Shown: piece by piece, positions 1 to 11,739 of the stretch
How positions within the stretch are numbered: the first letter of the stretch is position 1
Layout of the letters: every line of letters begins with the position of its first letter
Source of the DNA: Sciurus carolinensis
Taxonomy: Eukaryota; Chordata; Mammalia; Rodentia; Sciuridae
Assembly: GCF_902686445.1 (NCBI RefSeq)
Contig: NC_062213.1
Span: 60,330,991 to 60,394,990 of the forward strand
DNA length: 64,000 nucleotides
Direction: 5' to 3'
Notes under the pieces: generated by a model
What the model was told of the DNA's origin: nothing
Databases searched by the model: none
What the model saw: only the letters and a program-made list of their open reading frames with translations
Made by a program: the position numbers and the translations under genes

Positions 1-238
1 GTGACTGAATCCTTGGCTTGTCCCATAGTGTTTTATTGAAAATTGAATGCTCTGAATATTATAATATGGTAACTCTGAAAGTTAGATTCTTGTCTGTTCA
101 AGGTTTATCATTTATGCTTGTTGTGGTGTTGTATTATTTGGTGAATTTTATAAGCAACTTTTGCAAAATTGTATTCCTTGTCATGTATGATTTCTGAGGT
201 GTCTTTTTTTAGCTTAGTGGTAAACTATTGATTTGACT

Positions 239-239
239 G

Positions 240-269
<30 letters not shown>
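239..269. repeat. Poly-T homopolymer tract
   Basis: An uninterrupted run of about 30 T, followed on the right by a purine-rich stretch (about 285-340). No SINE body is recognisable on either side, so the tract is reported only as simple sequence. Confidence 0.9.
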
Positions 270-270
<1 letters not shown>

Positions 271-409
271 TAAGTCTGGCACTGAGAACAAAAGCAAAAT
301 GAAAGAAAAGAGAGAGAAGAGAGAAGAAAAGAATCCTTTCTAGGTCTTGCTCATTGGCTGTTTTGGGGGGTATTCTCTCAATACTTAACCAGGCCATTTA
401 TGATCCTGC

Positions 410-950
410 TGTATTAGTTAGGGTTCTCTAGAGGAACAGAATCAACAGGAAGTATGATTTATAAAAGAGGATTTATTAGATTGGCTTACACAACCAGAAG
501 CTGGATAGTTCAAAATGGCTGTCTGCAACTGGAGAGCTGGAGAAACCAGTAGCTGCATAATCCAAGATGCAGAAGCCCCAGAACAAGAAAGATCAACAGT
601 GCTACCCTAGTCCAAGGCCAAGGCTTCTTGAAACTACCTGGAGAATCACTGGCAGAGTCCGCTTTGGAAGAGTGAAGAAGTGAGAATTTTATATCCTCAG
701 ATGATCCAAGCAGCAATCAAGAATCCATTCAAGAAGAGTCCAGCTTGCATTTGCATCTGCTTCCTTGATCTTCCAGCTTTTATTCCATCCTATTAGGCAG
801 TGCCACCCATGCTTAGGAAGAGACTCCACTTCAGTTCACTATTCCACATTCCTATCATTCCTAGACACAACCTGATGGACACACCCAGAGGCCTCTTAAT
901 CATGGGCATCTCCTAATCCAGTTAAATTGACAATTCCAATTAACCATTAC
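410..950 (-). mobile_element. Solo LTR, ERVL/MLT2-like, minus strand
   Basis: The left edge reads tgtattagttagggttctct, and the right edge ends in a gttaaattgacaattccaat-type block followed by ttaaccattac. These are the two ends, read in reverse, of the common mammalian MLT2-type ERVL LTR. Length is about 540 bp, usual for the family. A related copy on the opposite strand lies at 10731-11310 and shares the 'agagaaccct' end block. Both short open frames inside it are chance. The assignment is from memory of the consensus; the subfamily is not assigned. Confidence 0.65.
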
Positions 951-3900
951 TCTTGCCTTCTACTTCTGTTTGTACTGAGTTTTAAAACCAGCCAGATATG
1001 AAGTGTATTCTCTTCTCAGGTCTTTCAGCATGCATCCTACCCTCGGCATGGTATTATAGATTTTCTTATTTGTCTGGAAGGTTTCAGAGCCCTTATTTTC
1101 CAAATTACCTCATTTCCCTTATTCCTCTCTGGCTTAAGACATGATTTTTCACACAACTGTTATCTCATGTTATAGGTAGATCACATTGTTCTTTTCCTTT
1201 CAGTGTTTTACAAGAACAAGATCCATAGGTACTTCTCTGACTTGAGATACTTCTGAATTAGGTGAAACAGAGTAAGCACCTTGTATCAATCCTTCAGGGA
1301 TCCAAAGAAAGGTTAAAACAGATAGATGTAATTCCTTGGGAACAAGGTCCTCACTGTTCCATTCTGAACCTAGTACACACTAGGAACATGGGCTGCCATT
1401 TTCAAGACTGTCTCATTATCCTGGGAAGTTAGGTGCAACAAAGATAATTTCCCAAAACCATCCTCTCCCACCCTGCTTCATAAACTTTCTTCTGGTTAAA
1501 CATTTATTTGTATGCTGTAAACCCTTGGCTATAATAATCAACCTATTCTCACAGATTTTTGAAGTTTTCAGTGTTTCTGGGCACAGACAAACTTCTGGAA
1601 TTTCCTTCTGTGACATTTTTGCTGACCTCCCTCTTGCCATATTTATACCCTGTCTTCTTAAGCACTTTCTAATTAGAGAATCTCATGAGATATAGAAATC
1701 TCTGAACTGCTAAATTGATATATTAAATTTTTCTCTGGAAGTTGAATCCCTGGAGAAACTTACAAAAGCTAACTACAAACTATTTTACAGAAAAACACCC
1801 CTCAACCTAGTTGTACAGGAATACTTCATGTAAAGTTCCACTGAAGATTAGGACAAAATTAAAACCAAATAAAAGCATGAAGGAAAGGTCACCATCAGAA
1901 GAATAAACTACAAGATTAGACAGTCATGATCTTAAAAAAATAGGACTGCTATTTGAAAATGTTTTAAAATTTTATTTAGGTGACTGTATTAACTATATAG
2001 AACCAGTTGATTGATAGGATTCGTGACTACAAAAGTTATATTCATATAAAGCTTTAAATGAAGCTAATACAATGCAGAAGCAAACACTAGAGAGGTCTAG
2101 ACTTCCAAACAGATCAAAGACCTCCCAGGGTCTTTTATTGTCAGACAAGGGACAGTAGGATACATCTTCCACTGCCCATCATTTCCTTGTTCAAAAGCCT
2201 CCATGATGGCTCATCTCGTGAAACCATAGTTCACTTCTAAAGACCAAATGTGATGATGCAGTTTTTCATCCCAGTTTTAAATCACCTATAAGGTGATGTC
2301 TTTGTTTGTTTTTAATGGACTCAACTCACCCCACTTAGATTTTCCTTCTCCACAAAATATTTATAATGTGGCACTAAGCACCAAAGAACTTCTTACCTTG
2401 CATTTCTGAAGACCCATTTTAGGAATCATATTTATAGTTCTTTGGTTATTACTGCAAAATCAGTAAAAATCCATACCATGTTATTATTTTTATGCTCTGG
2501 AACCTCTAATGTCATCATGAGGAAACTTGATTATTAATTCTATCCATTGAGTAGATTCATCTATACATTCTCCATTCAGAATACAAAGAATGGCCTGTCA
2601 CAATGCCTTCTAGATCCAGTGTTGTTCTTCTGTTCTTGAACTAACCTCTGAGAACCATGTTGCTTGTGTGACATCCTCTGAGAACTGATTGTTGGTAGGG
2701 GCTGGTGAAGTCATCTGGGAGATCTAGCACAGAGCCCAAAGTCATGGAAACTATCTTGTAAAGTATTACAGTTGTCCCATCTCATGTGTGTGTGTGTATA
2801 TATACACACACATTTCCATTTGATGAGCAAGTATTGATTTTTCTCTATTAGAATGTTATTTTTATATAATGCATGCCACGATAGGTAGTGTATTACAATG
2901 ACTAAAGTAATTTTAGATCCTTTCATAATTGATGCAAGTTTAGTTAAATCACAACACAAGAACAACAATTGCTGTTTTCAAAGACAGCGTAAGTGGTAAC
3001 TACATTAGAAAAAATTTTAGTTCGAAATCTCAGTGGTTACCAGTAGGAAGCAGTAATGGGATTTTAGCAAAGGTTTCAGTGGGTAGGTGAAGTTGCTGAC
3101 ACTTGTAACATAAATTTGATTCTCATTGGAGTTGAATGTCCCCAAAGTATCCATTAGATATTAACTCTGCTATGCTCAAGAGAGGCTCTATTCGTCACAG
3201 CCCTATTCAAATACAGCTTTATTTTTTCCTGGTCACTTTAATGAAATTTACAGACATTCATGATTTATGAAGCAAATCGATCAATGTTTTGTTTTAATTT
3301 TTAGGCAGGAAGAGATAGTGGCTTATTTTTGGTTGGTTGAGGAATTTAGCTATTGTCTCTAGCCCAAGTAATTCCTGTAAATGTTCCTGAGTTCTTGATC
3401 CTGTGTTTTAGGTAGTCAATTAGCCAGTGCTTGATAGTATTCTGATTAATCAGCACCTATAGTTCTCTTAACTAGATCTTCAGATTCAAATCAATGTTTT
3501 ATAATCAAAATAATGTCTAGCAGTATTTTCGATTGATTCAAATCAAAGCCTTTTTTCAACAGGTTGTGGTGATAAGCAGAAGAATTTAAATATCTTTTTG
3601 GAATCTCAGTAAAACTATATTGAACTAGACCCACATGAATGTACATAGACTTTGACTTTCTTCCATAATAGACATCAGAAACAAACCACTAGATAAGTTA
3701 GAGAATTCCAGTCCTTCTCAACTTTGGCACTCTTGAACTGTTAACTTTATCAGGTGTGGTTGATGCTCTGGAATAGCCATTTTATTCATTCCTTCATAGT
3801 TTGCGATTATCCTTCAGCATTGGACAACTTTTCTCATAGACTATACAACTATTTAAAAAGGTATTCAGTGGGTACTAGTTATATTTGATCTAACATATCC

Positions 3901-3963
3901 TTAATCAAATCAGAAATATATTGAAGATTCCCAGTTATGCTATGTTGTTTTAAATTAATCTTT
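951..3963. other. Unassigned AT-rich intergenic or intronic DNA
   Basis: I see no gene, no SINE and no clear LTR here. It holds a 24-bp perfect palindrome of TG, TA and CA steps at 2789-2812, listed separately. Short open frames of at most about 85 codons on the minus strand lack recognisable domains. Confidence 0.6.
2785..2812. repeat. (TG)n(TA)n(CA)n palindromic microsatellite
   Basis: Alternating purine-pyrimidine sequence in which a TG run passes through an 8-bp TATATATA centre (2797-2804) into a CA run. Positions 2789-2812 are a perfect 24-bp inverted repeat. Such tracts are prone to length change and to Z-DNA or cruciform formation. Confidence 0.9.
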
Positions 3964-4389
3964 TGTTGTGGTTTAAATGTGAGGTGTCTCCCAAAGTTCA
4001 TGTGTGAGACAATGAAAGAAGGTTGGAGGAGAAATGATTGGGTTATAGCCTTAGCCTAATCAGTGAATTAATCCCTGATGGAATTAACTGGTAACTGAAG
4101 TGATAGGGTGTGACTGAAGAGGTGGGAATTGGGATGTGGCTTTTGGGTATATATTTGAATCTAGAGAGTGGAGTCTCTTTCTCTCTGCTTCCTGATCAAC
4201 ATGTGAGCTGATTCCCTCCACCATACTCTTCTGCCATGATGTCCTTCCTCACCTGGAAACCCAAGGAATGAAACTGGTCTTCTATGACTAAAACCTCTGA
4301 AACTGTGAGCCCTCAAATAAATTTTTCTTCCTCTACAGTTGTTCTGGTCAGGACTTTCAATCACAGTGATGAAATGGTGAACTAAAACA
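3964..4389 (+). mobile_element. Solo LTR, ERVL-MaLR type (MST/THE1-like)
   Basis: Starts tgttgtggtttaaatgtgag and ends gaactaaaaca, so it has the TG...CA termini of an LTR. Length is about 425 bp. Internal blocks match the MaLR pattern: cttcctgatcaacatgtgag, a gccatgatgtccttcctcac-like block, cctctgaaactgtgagccc, then the poly(A) signal in ctcaaataaatttttcttcc at about 4313. No internal retroviral region lies beside it. A second LTR of the same type begins about 46 bp downstream. I see no convincing target-site duplication. Confidence 0.8.
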
Positions 4390-4435
4390 CCATGTAAGTG
4401 GGTAAGTTCATTTAAAAGCTTTCCATCTATCATGC

Positions 4436-4875
4436 TGTTTTAGTTTGGATACAAGGCATCCCCCAAAAGCTCATGTGTTAATGCAAGAGGTGAAATGATC
4501 AGATTACGAGAGCTGTTTTCTACTCAGTTGATTAATTTACATGATGGATTAATAATTTGAATAAACTGAGTGGTAATTGTAAGCAGGTGGGTTGTAGCTA
4601 GAGGAAGTGGGTCATTGGAGTCCTGCCTTAGGGATTATATATTTTGTCACTGGCTTCTTATGCTTTCTCTCCCTCTACCTCTTGTCTGTCATGAACTGAA
4701 CAGATTTTCTCCATCACACTTCCGCCATGATGTTCTGCCTCACATCAGATCCAGAGCAATGGAGTCAACCGACCATGGGCTGAGGCTTCTGAAATCCTGG
4801 GTCCAAATAATCTTTTCCTCTTCTAAGTTATTAATTTCAGGTATTTTAATCACAGTGATGAAAAGTTGACTAATG
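4436..4875 (+). mobile_element. Solo LTR, ERVL-MaLR type, second copy
   Basis: Begins tgttttagtttggatacaag and ends near gttgactaatg, with the same internal MaLR blocks as the upstream copy (aaaagctcatgtgttaatgc, cgccatgatgttctgcctca, gaggcttctgaaatcctggg). The poly(A) signal is degenerate. The two copies differ at many positions and only about 46 bp separate them, too little for an internal region, so they are probably independent insertions. A 4-5 bp duplication (catgc/catgt) may flank it. Boundaries are uncertain by a few bases. Confidence 0.75.
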
Positions 4876-6930
4876 CATGTGCTCAATGAAGGCAGGATAA
4901 AAAGCAGATTTTTTACAACATACTTTCCTTCAATTTTTTTAGTAAGGGAAGAGTTCCCTGCCTATCTCTCTCCCCACTCACCATCGAGGTGTCACAAACA
5001 TTCCAACAATACATTCTGGTAGAACAACCATAAGTAATTTTTGTACAAAAATTTCTACTTTGACCCAGTCTCTATTTGAAGCCACTGACAATTTCTATAT
5101 TCTCTTAGTGTTATTACATTATTCTTTTCACATTTATTAGTAGATTTAGGTGTGACAGTAGATAATGAACCAGTGTAGAACAAGTCAAATAAAATTTCTT
5201 GGTCACATCTGTAATATCACCACATCAATGCAAATGGTCTTAGGTAGTCTCCTGGGATAGTAACACTCCTCCACACCAGGAGCAACCTGATATATGTTCT
5301 TTTAACTCACGTTGCTTTAATTAACATTGGTTCTGAAGATTCTTTAGTATGCGTGTCTTCATAGGATTTTTAAAAAATTATTTCAAGCTAGGAAAATTGA
5401 AAAACTAGGCTCCATTTTCTTTATAGTTTGAAAAGTTGATGGGGCAGCTAGACCACATATTCTTTATAGCAATCTATTAAAATTTTACTAGTTACTCCAT
5501 TTGTCACCTCCTTTTCCACATTTTAAATTAGCCATCTGGGCAATTTCATCCCATTTAACTATTCTGAAGACTTTTTTCCGTCCTTTTTATTCTTAATATT
5601 CCCCTTCTTCTAAATATTTCCGATCTTTTTTCCATCATTCAACCCATGTGGAGGAGTTTGGCCTGTAGGTCTGCAACAACCTTTTTCACCTATTTTTACA
5701 CTCCTAACAGGAGAGTCAAACAAGAATTCCAAGAATTTGGAACTCAGTTGATCACATCAATCATTTCTTGGGTAGAAGGCCTATATTTGGAGCATGCTTT
5801 ATTATATAATCAATCTGAAGGTGCCCACATTTTCAACATTCCTGCAACCTCAGGAATATTCAATTTATCATATAAGGGTGGAGTTGGAATATTCTTTGTA
5901 TCAAGGGTTTTTGTTTTTTAATTTTTTTTATACATACCTTTGCCTTTAACTATCTCAACATGTTGGGGTGTTCAGATTTTTGCAAAAGACATGCTGTCTG
6001 AACTCTTAAAATGTTACCATGTTTCAGATATCTGTGATCCCACCCTTATCATCCCCCAATTATGCCCAGAACCTATATAGGGTTTTCAGTGATTGTCAGG
6101 TAGGCAGAGTAACATTGTCATCAAAAGAGAAACTGCACTACTTGATTTTTTAAGTCCTTTAACCCTTACAGACAAAACTGATGGTGGTAGCTTGGTGGAC
6201 CAGAGGACTCATGCTTTTTCTGAGTTACTCTTATTTTTGCCAAAGCAGCCAAAAGCAGTCAAGACATGGAATTCTTGGCTGACTTTCTTTCTGTCTGAAT
6301 TTCTTTTTTTTTTTTAAATCCATTTAGCTATTTTCCTCCTCTCCAGATCTACCCATGTCCAAGTTAATATATTTTTCCTGCTGTCAATGGTCACAGCACC
6401 ATTCAAATGTATGCTAACATGAGCACCAGTGATCCTTCATACCCCATTTCCTTATTTTCCTTTCCTTTCAACAAAGCCTTATCCATCATTATTTAATTAC
6501 TGAGCCAAGTAGCTCCTTCCAGTATCCTGCTTGGAGTAATTGCAGCAATTACACAGGGTCAGACAATTGAAAATACTCCTGAGATTCCAGAGTGAACTCC
6601 TACATGGCTTTAAGAACAGAAAAGGAGATATTGCAGCAGGAGACAGGAGGCGCACAGCTTCAAGACTCTTTTCTTAGTCATGTAGGTCATGAGTTTGTCT
6701 GTGGATCATGAACCACTCAGACACACATGAGAAAGCAGAATTTAGCAGAGTCAAGGCATAGGCTTACCAGATGTGTTCATTATAAGCTATTGTTCATGGG
6801 ATTAAAATGAAGCTGAGAGACTAGGTGAATTAGATACAAACCATCACTTTATACCATTTTAATAAACAGAGTAGACAAAGTGGTAGAAGATGCTTCCAGG
6901 TGAATTTTGAACTTTAAACAACACATTATA
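4876..6930. other. Unassigned DNA without recognisable gene or repeat
   Basis: The sequence is AT-rich. Open frames at 5646-5921 and 6093-6317 lack initiation context and domains, and are regarded as chance. No SINE or LTR could be named. Confidence 0.5.
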
Positions 6931-7150
6931 GCTGGGTGCCATGGTGCACACCTGTAATCCCAGTGACTCAGGAGACTGAGGCAGGAGGATCACAAGTTCA
7001 AAGTCAGCCTCAGCAATTAGTGAGGCTCTAAGCAAGTTAATAAGATGCAGCTCAAAATAAGAAATGAAAAAAGGGCTGGGAATGTGGCTAAATGGTAAAG
7101 CACTTCTGGGTTCAATTCCTGGTACTAAAACAAAACAAACCAAACAAAAA
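6931..7150 (+). mobile_element. Composite B1-dID/MEN-type squirrel SINE
   Basis: The left part carries the 7SL-derived B1 blocks (gctgggtgccatggtgcaca, cctgtaatcccagtgactca, gaggcaggaggatcacaagt). A linker leads to a tRNA-like ID half (gggctgggaatgtggctaaa, gggttcaattcctggtac) and a short AAAC-rich tail. This 7SL plus ID dimer is the squirrel MEN/B1-dID arrangement. The word cattata occurs just before the element and just after the tail and may be a short target-site duplication. Divergence suggests an old copy. Confidence 0.85.
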
Positions 7151-7259
7151 TAAGCATTATAAGTTGCTGGTTAGTATATTCAATCACTATCTTGTCCAAG
7201 AGCTAAAGTCACAGCCTACCTAGATGAGTGTTCTCAGATCAGCATGAGTTAGCTCTATG

Positions 7260-8780
7260 CTTAGACAAAGATTAGAAAACATAAAATAAAGAATAAAAAT
7301 AGCAGAAAAAGCAAGACAATAAAAAGGAGACCTGCTTAAAAACAACTGAATGCAATTTCTAGAATAATGACTAGTATTAGTAATTGAAAATTATAAATGA
7401 GAAATTATTGGAAAAAGGGAAATGGAAAAATAAAGATATGAAAATTACTCAGAATCAGCACAGACATATAAAGAAAAAGGGAAAATGAAGTTAGAAGTCA
7501 TAGAAAATCGATTGAAAACTTAACATTTATGCCCTTAGAAGTAATAAAGTTTACACTAGAGGAAATAGTGTAAAGGGACTATTGAAATGACAACTTTCCC
7601 CCAAAATTTAAACATATGTAATATTCAACAAATAAAATAAGGTTAAGTAATATAAATAAAAGGTAACTCAGTATCTTTAAACATAACATGAAAATAACAC
7701 CATCCCAAGAAAAAAGGACTTATGACCTATTTGAAAGAGATTGCCTATTACAAAAATCACAAAGAAGACAATTAAATACTATACAAAATATGTAATTTTA
7801 TGTAATTTGTATGTAAAATAAAATATGAAATAATTAGCAACTTAGAATGAGTAATTCTAAATTACTATTAAGGTTGAAAGCAAAATCAAGAACTTTTTCA
7901 AATGAACAGAGGCCTGAAGAGTTAACATACAGCAAGGTCTTTGAAGCAACTAATTCTATAGAATGTAATTAAAGAAAAAAGAAAATTGAACCCAGGTGGG
8001 AATGATATACAAGAAGAAATTACAACAGGTTTTGATAAACAAATGAATATATTCAAATTAGCACTTACTGCAAAAAATAACAAAGTGTAACTTGGGAAAA
8101 AAATAAAAGTAAAATGAACTCAGTGACAAAAACAACTAATAAGATTAAGGGCAGGGATATGTGTTAATGCTTTGGAAGGAATGTAGATATGGGGATTAGC
8201 TTTAGACTTTGCTTAGCTAATTCTGAGGGTGGTATCTAAAAGATTAACTGAACCACTTCCAAATCATATAAGAAACTAATACTTTGTAACAAATAGTGCC
8301 AACCTCTGTGATAACTGATTTTCTTTTTCACATACTTAATTATCTTTGCATGTCAATGTGGGAGGTATTTCCTTTTATGATTAACCAGGATCGTGCAGCT
8401 GGGAGCTGAATGGCAGTGCTATGATTCAAGCCTAGGTTATGAGGTTCTAGAGTCTGCTTGGTGAACCTTTATATCACATTGCTCTCTGGAAAAACAAGAG
8501 AAGACACAAAGAAACAAAGAAGGGAAATAAATGAAGAACAGAATAAACAAATAAATGAATAACAATAAAATAGGAATCAAATAGAAGACAGAGAAGTTAG
8601 AAAGCATTGCAGAAATAAATCAAATGTAGTAAGAAATATAATTAATGTAAAAAGATTGAGAGTTCTTTAAAAACTAGATTGGCAATTCGAATTTTTAAAA
8701 AAATCTAGCTCTGTGAGGATAATGAGACAATTCTAAAATATAATGATGCAGAATATTTTAAAAAAATGAAGGCATGGGAA
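7260..8780 (+). mobile_element. Possible very old LINE-1 remnant
   Basis: The stretch is strongly A-rich on the plus strand, as LINE-1 sense strands are, and several short phrases resemble decayed ORF1/ORF2 sequence. No continuous frame survives. The call is an inference from composition and weak resemblance; it may instead be unassigned AT-rich DNA. Confidence 0.3.
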
Positions 8781-8853
8781 AAATTATTCATGAAAGAAAT
8801 ACTGGGCAAAGTAGACTTTGTTAAAATATTTCTTCTCTGTGATAGATACTGTC

Positions 8854-8868
8854 AAGAAGATGAAATGA
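8854..8868 (+). repeat. Left target-site duplication of ID SINE
   Basis: The 15-bp word aagaagatgaaatga is repeated exactly at 8971-8985, bracketing the ID SINE. It marks target-primed insertion by the LINE-1 machinery. Confidence 0.9.
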
Positions 8869-8970
8869 GGGCTGGGGATATAGCTCAGTTGGTAGAGTGC
8901 TTGCCTTGCAAGCACAAGGCCCTGGGTTCAATCCCCAGCACCGCAAAAAAAAAAAAAAAAAAAAAAAAAG
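8869..8970 (+). mobile_element. ID SINE (tRNA-derived), young-looking
   Basis: The tRNA-derived body runs from about 8871 to 8944. The pol III A box (tagctcagttgg, 8881-8892) and B box (gggttcaatcc, 8924-8934) are both intact. A pure A tail of 25 residues follows (about 8945-8969) with a terminal G. An exact 15-bp target-site duplication flanks it. Perfect duplications, a long uninterrupted tail and intact boxes point to a recent insertion. The open frame spanning it (8766-9029) is an accident of the poly-A tail. Confidence 0.95.
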
Positions 8971-8985
8971 AAGAAGATGAAATGA
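8971..8985 (+). repeat. Right target-site duplication of ID SINE
   Basis: Exact second copy of aagaagatgaaatga directly after the A tail. Confidence 0.9.
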
Positions 8986-9289
8986 CCAGTCACAGATTGG
9001 GAGATAATATTTGCAAAAGACATGTGTAATAAAGGATTATAATGCAAAATATATGCAAAGAATGCTTTGTTCCATTTCCAAATATCATTTTATTGAAGAC
9101 TTTGTTATTTATATTACTTATATTAATATAAATGTATATAATATATAGTATGTAATATTAAATTATTTTGCATATTTTTGAAGGATTTCAATTAAATAAA
9201 TAACTTCCAGCATATTTTTACTCTGTGGCATGGGGGATGAAAAATATAAAGTGTATAAATTTATTTAGTAGTTTTATATGACTTGGAAG

Positions 9290-10335
9290 CCTTCTATACA
9301 AAGAACTCTTAAAACTTCACAATAAGAAAACAAATGACCAAATTTCAAAAAAAATGGACAAAATAACAGAAACCTCATTAAATAAGATATGCTGATAGCA
9401 ATTAAGCATATTAAAATATATTAACAAAAAATAAAATATATTCACATCATACGTCATCAAGGAAATGCAAATTAAGGCAATGGGATAGAATGCCTCTATT
9501 AGAATGGCCCAAATCTAGAACACTGGCCACACAAAATTCTGGTCAAAATGTGAAGGGACAGGAACATTTCTGATGGGGATGCCCCTTCAGAAGAGAGTTT
9601 GTAGGTTTCTTACAAAACTAAACATGCTCTTATCACATCACCTAGTAATCACATATGTTGTGATTTACCGAAATGAAGTGAAAATTTTTTCTACACAAAA
9701 ACTTGCAGATAGATATTTATAATATCTTTATTCATCATTGCCAAAACTTGGAAGCAATTAAGATATCCTTCAGAAGGTGGATGGATAAATGAACTGTAGT
9801 ACCTACAAACAGATAGTGGGGTGTATTCAGTACTAAAAAGAAATAAGTTGCCAATCCATAGAAATAAATGTAGAAACCTTAAATGCATAGTACTAAGTGT
9901 AAGAAACCAGTTTGAAGGACTAAACACTGTATGATTCAAATTATTTGACATTCTGAAAAGGGAAAAAACTATAAAAAGACAGTAAAAATATCAGTAATTT
10001 CTATGGCTTGTGGGAATAAAGGAATAGATGGAGACAGTGATATTTAGGGTAGTGATAATTATAGTGTATGATACTATAATAGTGAATACATATTTTTATA
10101 CAGTTATCAAAATCTGTAGAATGTACAAGATTAAGAGTGAACCCCAATATACACTATCAACTGTGGTTGATTATAATATATCAAGTAATTTCATTAATTT
10201 CAACATATGTTCAATTACTTTTCAAGATGTCCATAGTGAGAAAATTTAGGGGGGTGAGAATGGAGTTACATATGGACTATGTTCTGTCGACCCAACATTG
10301 CTGTCAACCTAAAAATGCTCTAAAAAAATAAAGTC
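9290..10335 (+). mobile_element. Old LINE-1 3' end (L1M-like)
   Basis: Decayed ORF2 C-terminal and 3' UTR sequence. Recognisable phrases include aaggaaatgcaaattaaggc, attcatcattgccaaaactt, gtggatggataaatgaact and a 3' terminus near ctaaaaatgctctaaaaaaa followed by aataaag. Many indels have destroyed the frame. The element runs directly into a minus-strand LTR at 10341. It belongs to an older class than the 29.6-35.2 kb element. Confidence 0.75.
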
Positions 10336-10340
10336 TATTT

Positions 10341-10720
10341 TGTCAGTCAGATTTCCATCTCTGTGGTAAACTACCTGAAAAATCAACTTAAAAGGAGGAA
10401 AGGTTTATTTTAGCTCGTGGTTTCAGAGGTTTCAGTCCATGGTTGTTTGGCTCAGTTGCTAGGTGCTTATTATGGGAGGTGAAATATCAAGGTGGGGAGG
10501 ATGTAATGAGGCAAAGCTACTTACTTCTTGGCTGCTGGGAAGCCCAGAAAGAGAAAGGAGGAGCTGAGATCCCAATATGTCTTCAAGGACACGCCCTCAA
10601 TGACCTAACTTCCTTCTACTAGACCTCCCTTCCTAAAGGTTCCACCACCTCCTGATAGTGCTACACACAGTTGACGAACACATGATCCTTTCAGAGACCC
10701 TTCAGATACAAATTATAGCA
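10341..10720 (-). mobile_element. Solo LTR, MaLR-type, minus strand
   Basis: Read on the minus strand it begins tgctataatttgtatctgaa and contains the gcctcattacatcc/ggaagtaggtcattgagggc-like MaLR blocks. It ends near the plus-strand edge tgtcagtcagatttccatct. On the plus strand the diagnostic block is ggaaaggtttattttagctc followed by gtttcagaggtttcagtcca. Length is about 380 bp. It abuts an old LINE-1 3' end on the left and an MLT2-like LTR on the right. Confidence 0.7.
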
Positions 10721-10730
10721 CTCTGTCCCA

Positions 10731-11310
10731 GTATGGGATGGTCAACCTTGGTTGATAACTTCACTGGATCGAGAGATGCCTAGAAAATTGGTAAAGTGCA
10801 CTCCTGGATATATCTGTGAGGGTGTTTCTAGAGATGATTGGCCTGTGGGTTAGTGAACTATGTAGGGAATACCTACCCTGAATGTGGGGAGCAACATCCA
10901 ATAGACTGTAACAAGCTGGGAGCCCAGATGAAACAATAAAAGGAAGACGAGGGAGGTTCCTCATGCCCACGGGATCAGCTACTCCTGAGTGGGTGCATCT
11001 TTTGCTGTCAATGCCCTTGTATGTCACAATTCAGTTTCTCCAGTTTATGAACACAGATTTGCATTAGTGATTTTTCAGGGAGCTCCCAGACCTTCAGCCT
11101 TGGACTGGGGCTGAGCCATTGGTTCCTTTAGTTCTTTGCTTCCAGCTGCTTGGACTGAGCAGCTACTGATTTCCCTTTCTCCAGTTTGTGGATGGTCAGA
11201 GTGGGACTATTCAGCCTCCGATTGTGTAAGCCAAACTAGTAAATCCACTCTTATAATTACACATATATGTTCTATTGCTTCAGTTCCTCTAGAGAACCCT
11301 ACTAGTCATA
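10731..11310 (+). mobile_element. Solo LTR, ERVL/MLT2-like, plus strand
   Basis: Begins near gatggtcaaccttggttgat, continues through cctagaaaattggtaaagtg, gtgagggtgtttctagagat and gattggcctgtgggttagtg, and ends ttcctctagagaaccctact. These blocks are those of the MLT2/ERVL LTR group, here in sense orientation. Length is about 580 bp. It is the opposite-strand counterpart of 410-950. Confidence 0.65.
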
Positions 11311-11739
11311 TATAAAGGGGAAAAAATGAAGGGTTGGAAAAAATACACCAGGCAAATTATAACTACAACTGCTCTGTAGATATCAGACAAATCAGGGACG
11401 AGGGTCTTTATTAGAGACAAAGATTTATCACATTTGATTAAAAATAAATTTTACCAAATGGCTATAACTGTATCAATTGTGAAAAAATTAATTTACCTTT
11501 CAAGCTTCAAGAAACTGTCTATTTCTTTTTTTAGGGTTCCTTTTTTCAATCTTCAGAGTCAGCTATGTTGCATCTCTGTGACCATCTTCCTTTCTTTCCT
11601 CTCTCTGCCCTCTTCCCTCCCTCCTTCAATTCCTCCAGTTAATAAAATTTCCTTTCTCAGAGGAAGGAAAATCTTTGCAGTCCATCATAGAGACTGTCTC
11701 CTCACTAGTGAAAACCTTCAAATACTCAAATGCCTGTTA

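Noticed and set aside
510..716. Minus-strand open frame with a hydrophobic segment
   Set aside because: It lies wholly in the MLT2-like LTR at 410-950; the hydrophobic run is incidental.
3964..4875. A single provirus with two LTRs
   Set aside because: Only about 46 bp separate the LTRs and they differ at many positions, unlike paired LTRs of one insertion with an internal region.
8871..8945. Possible tRNA gene
   Set aside because: A and B boxes are present, but the sequence lacks a matching acceptor stem and is an ID SINE with an A tail and target-site duplication.
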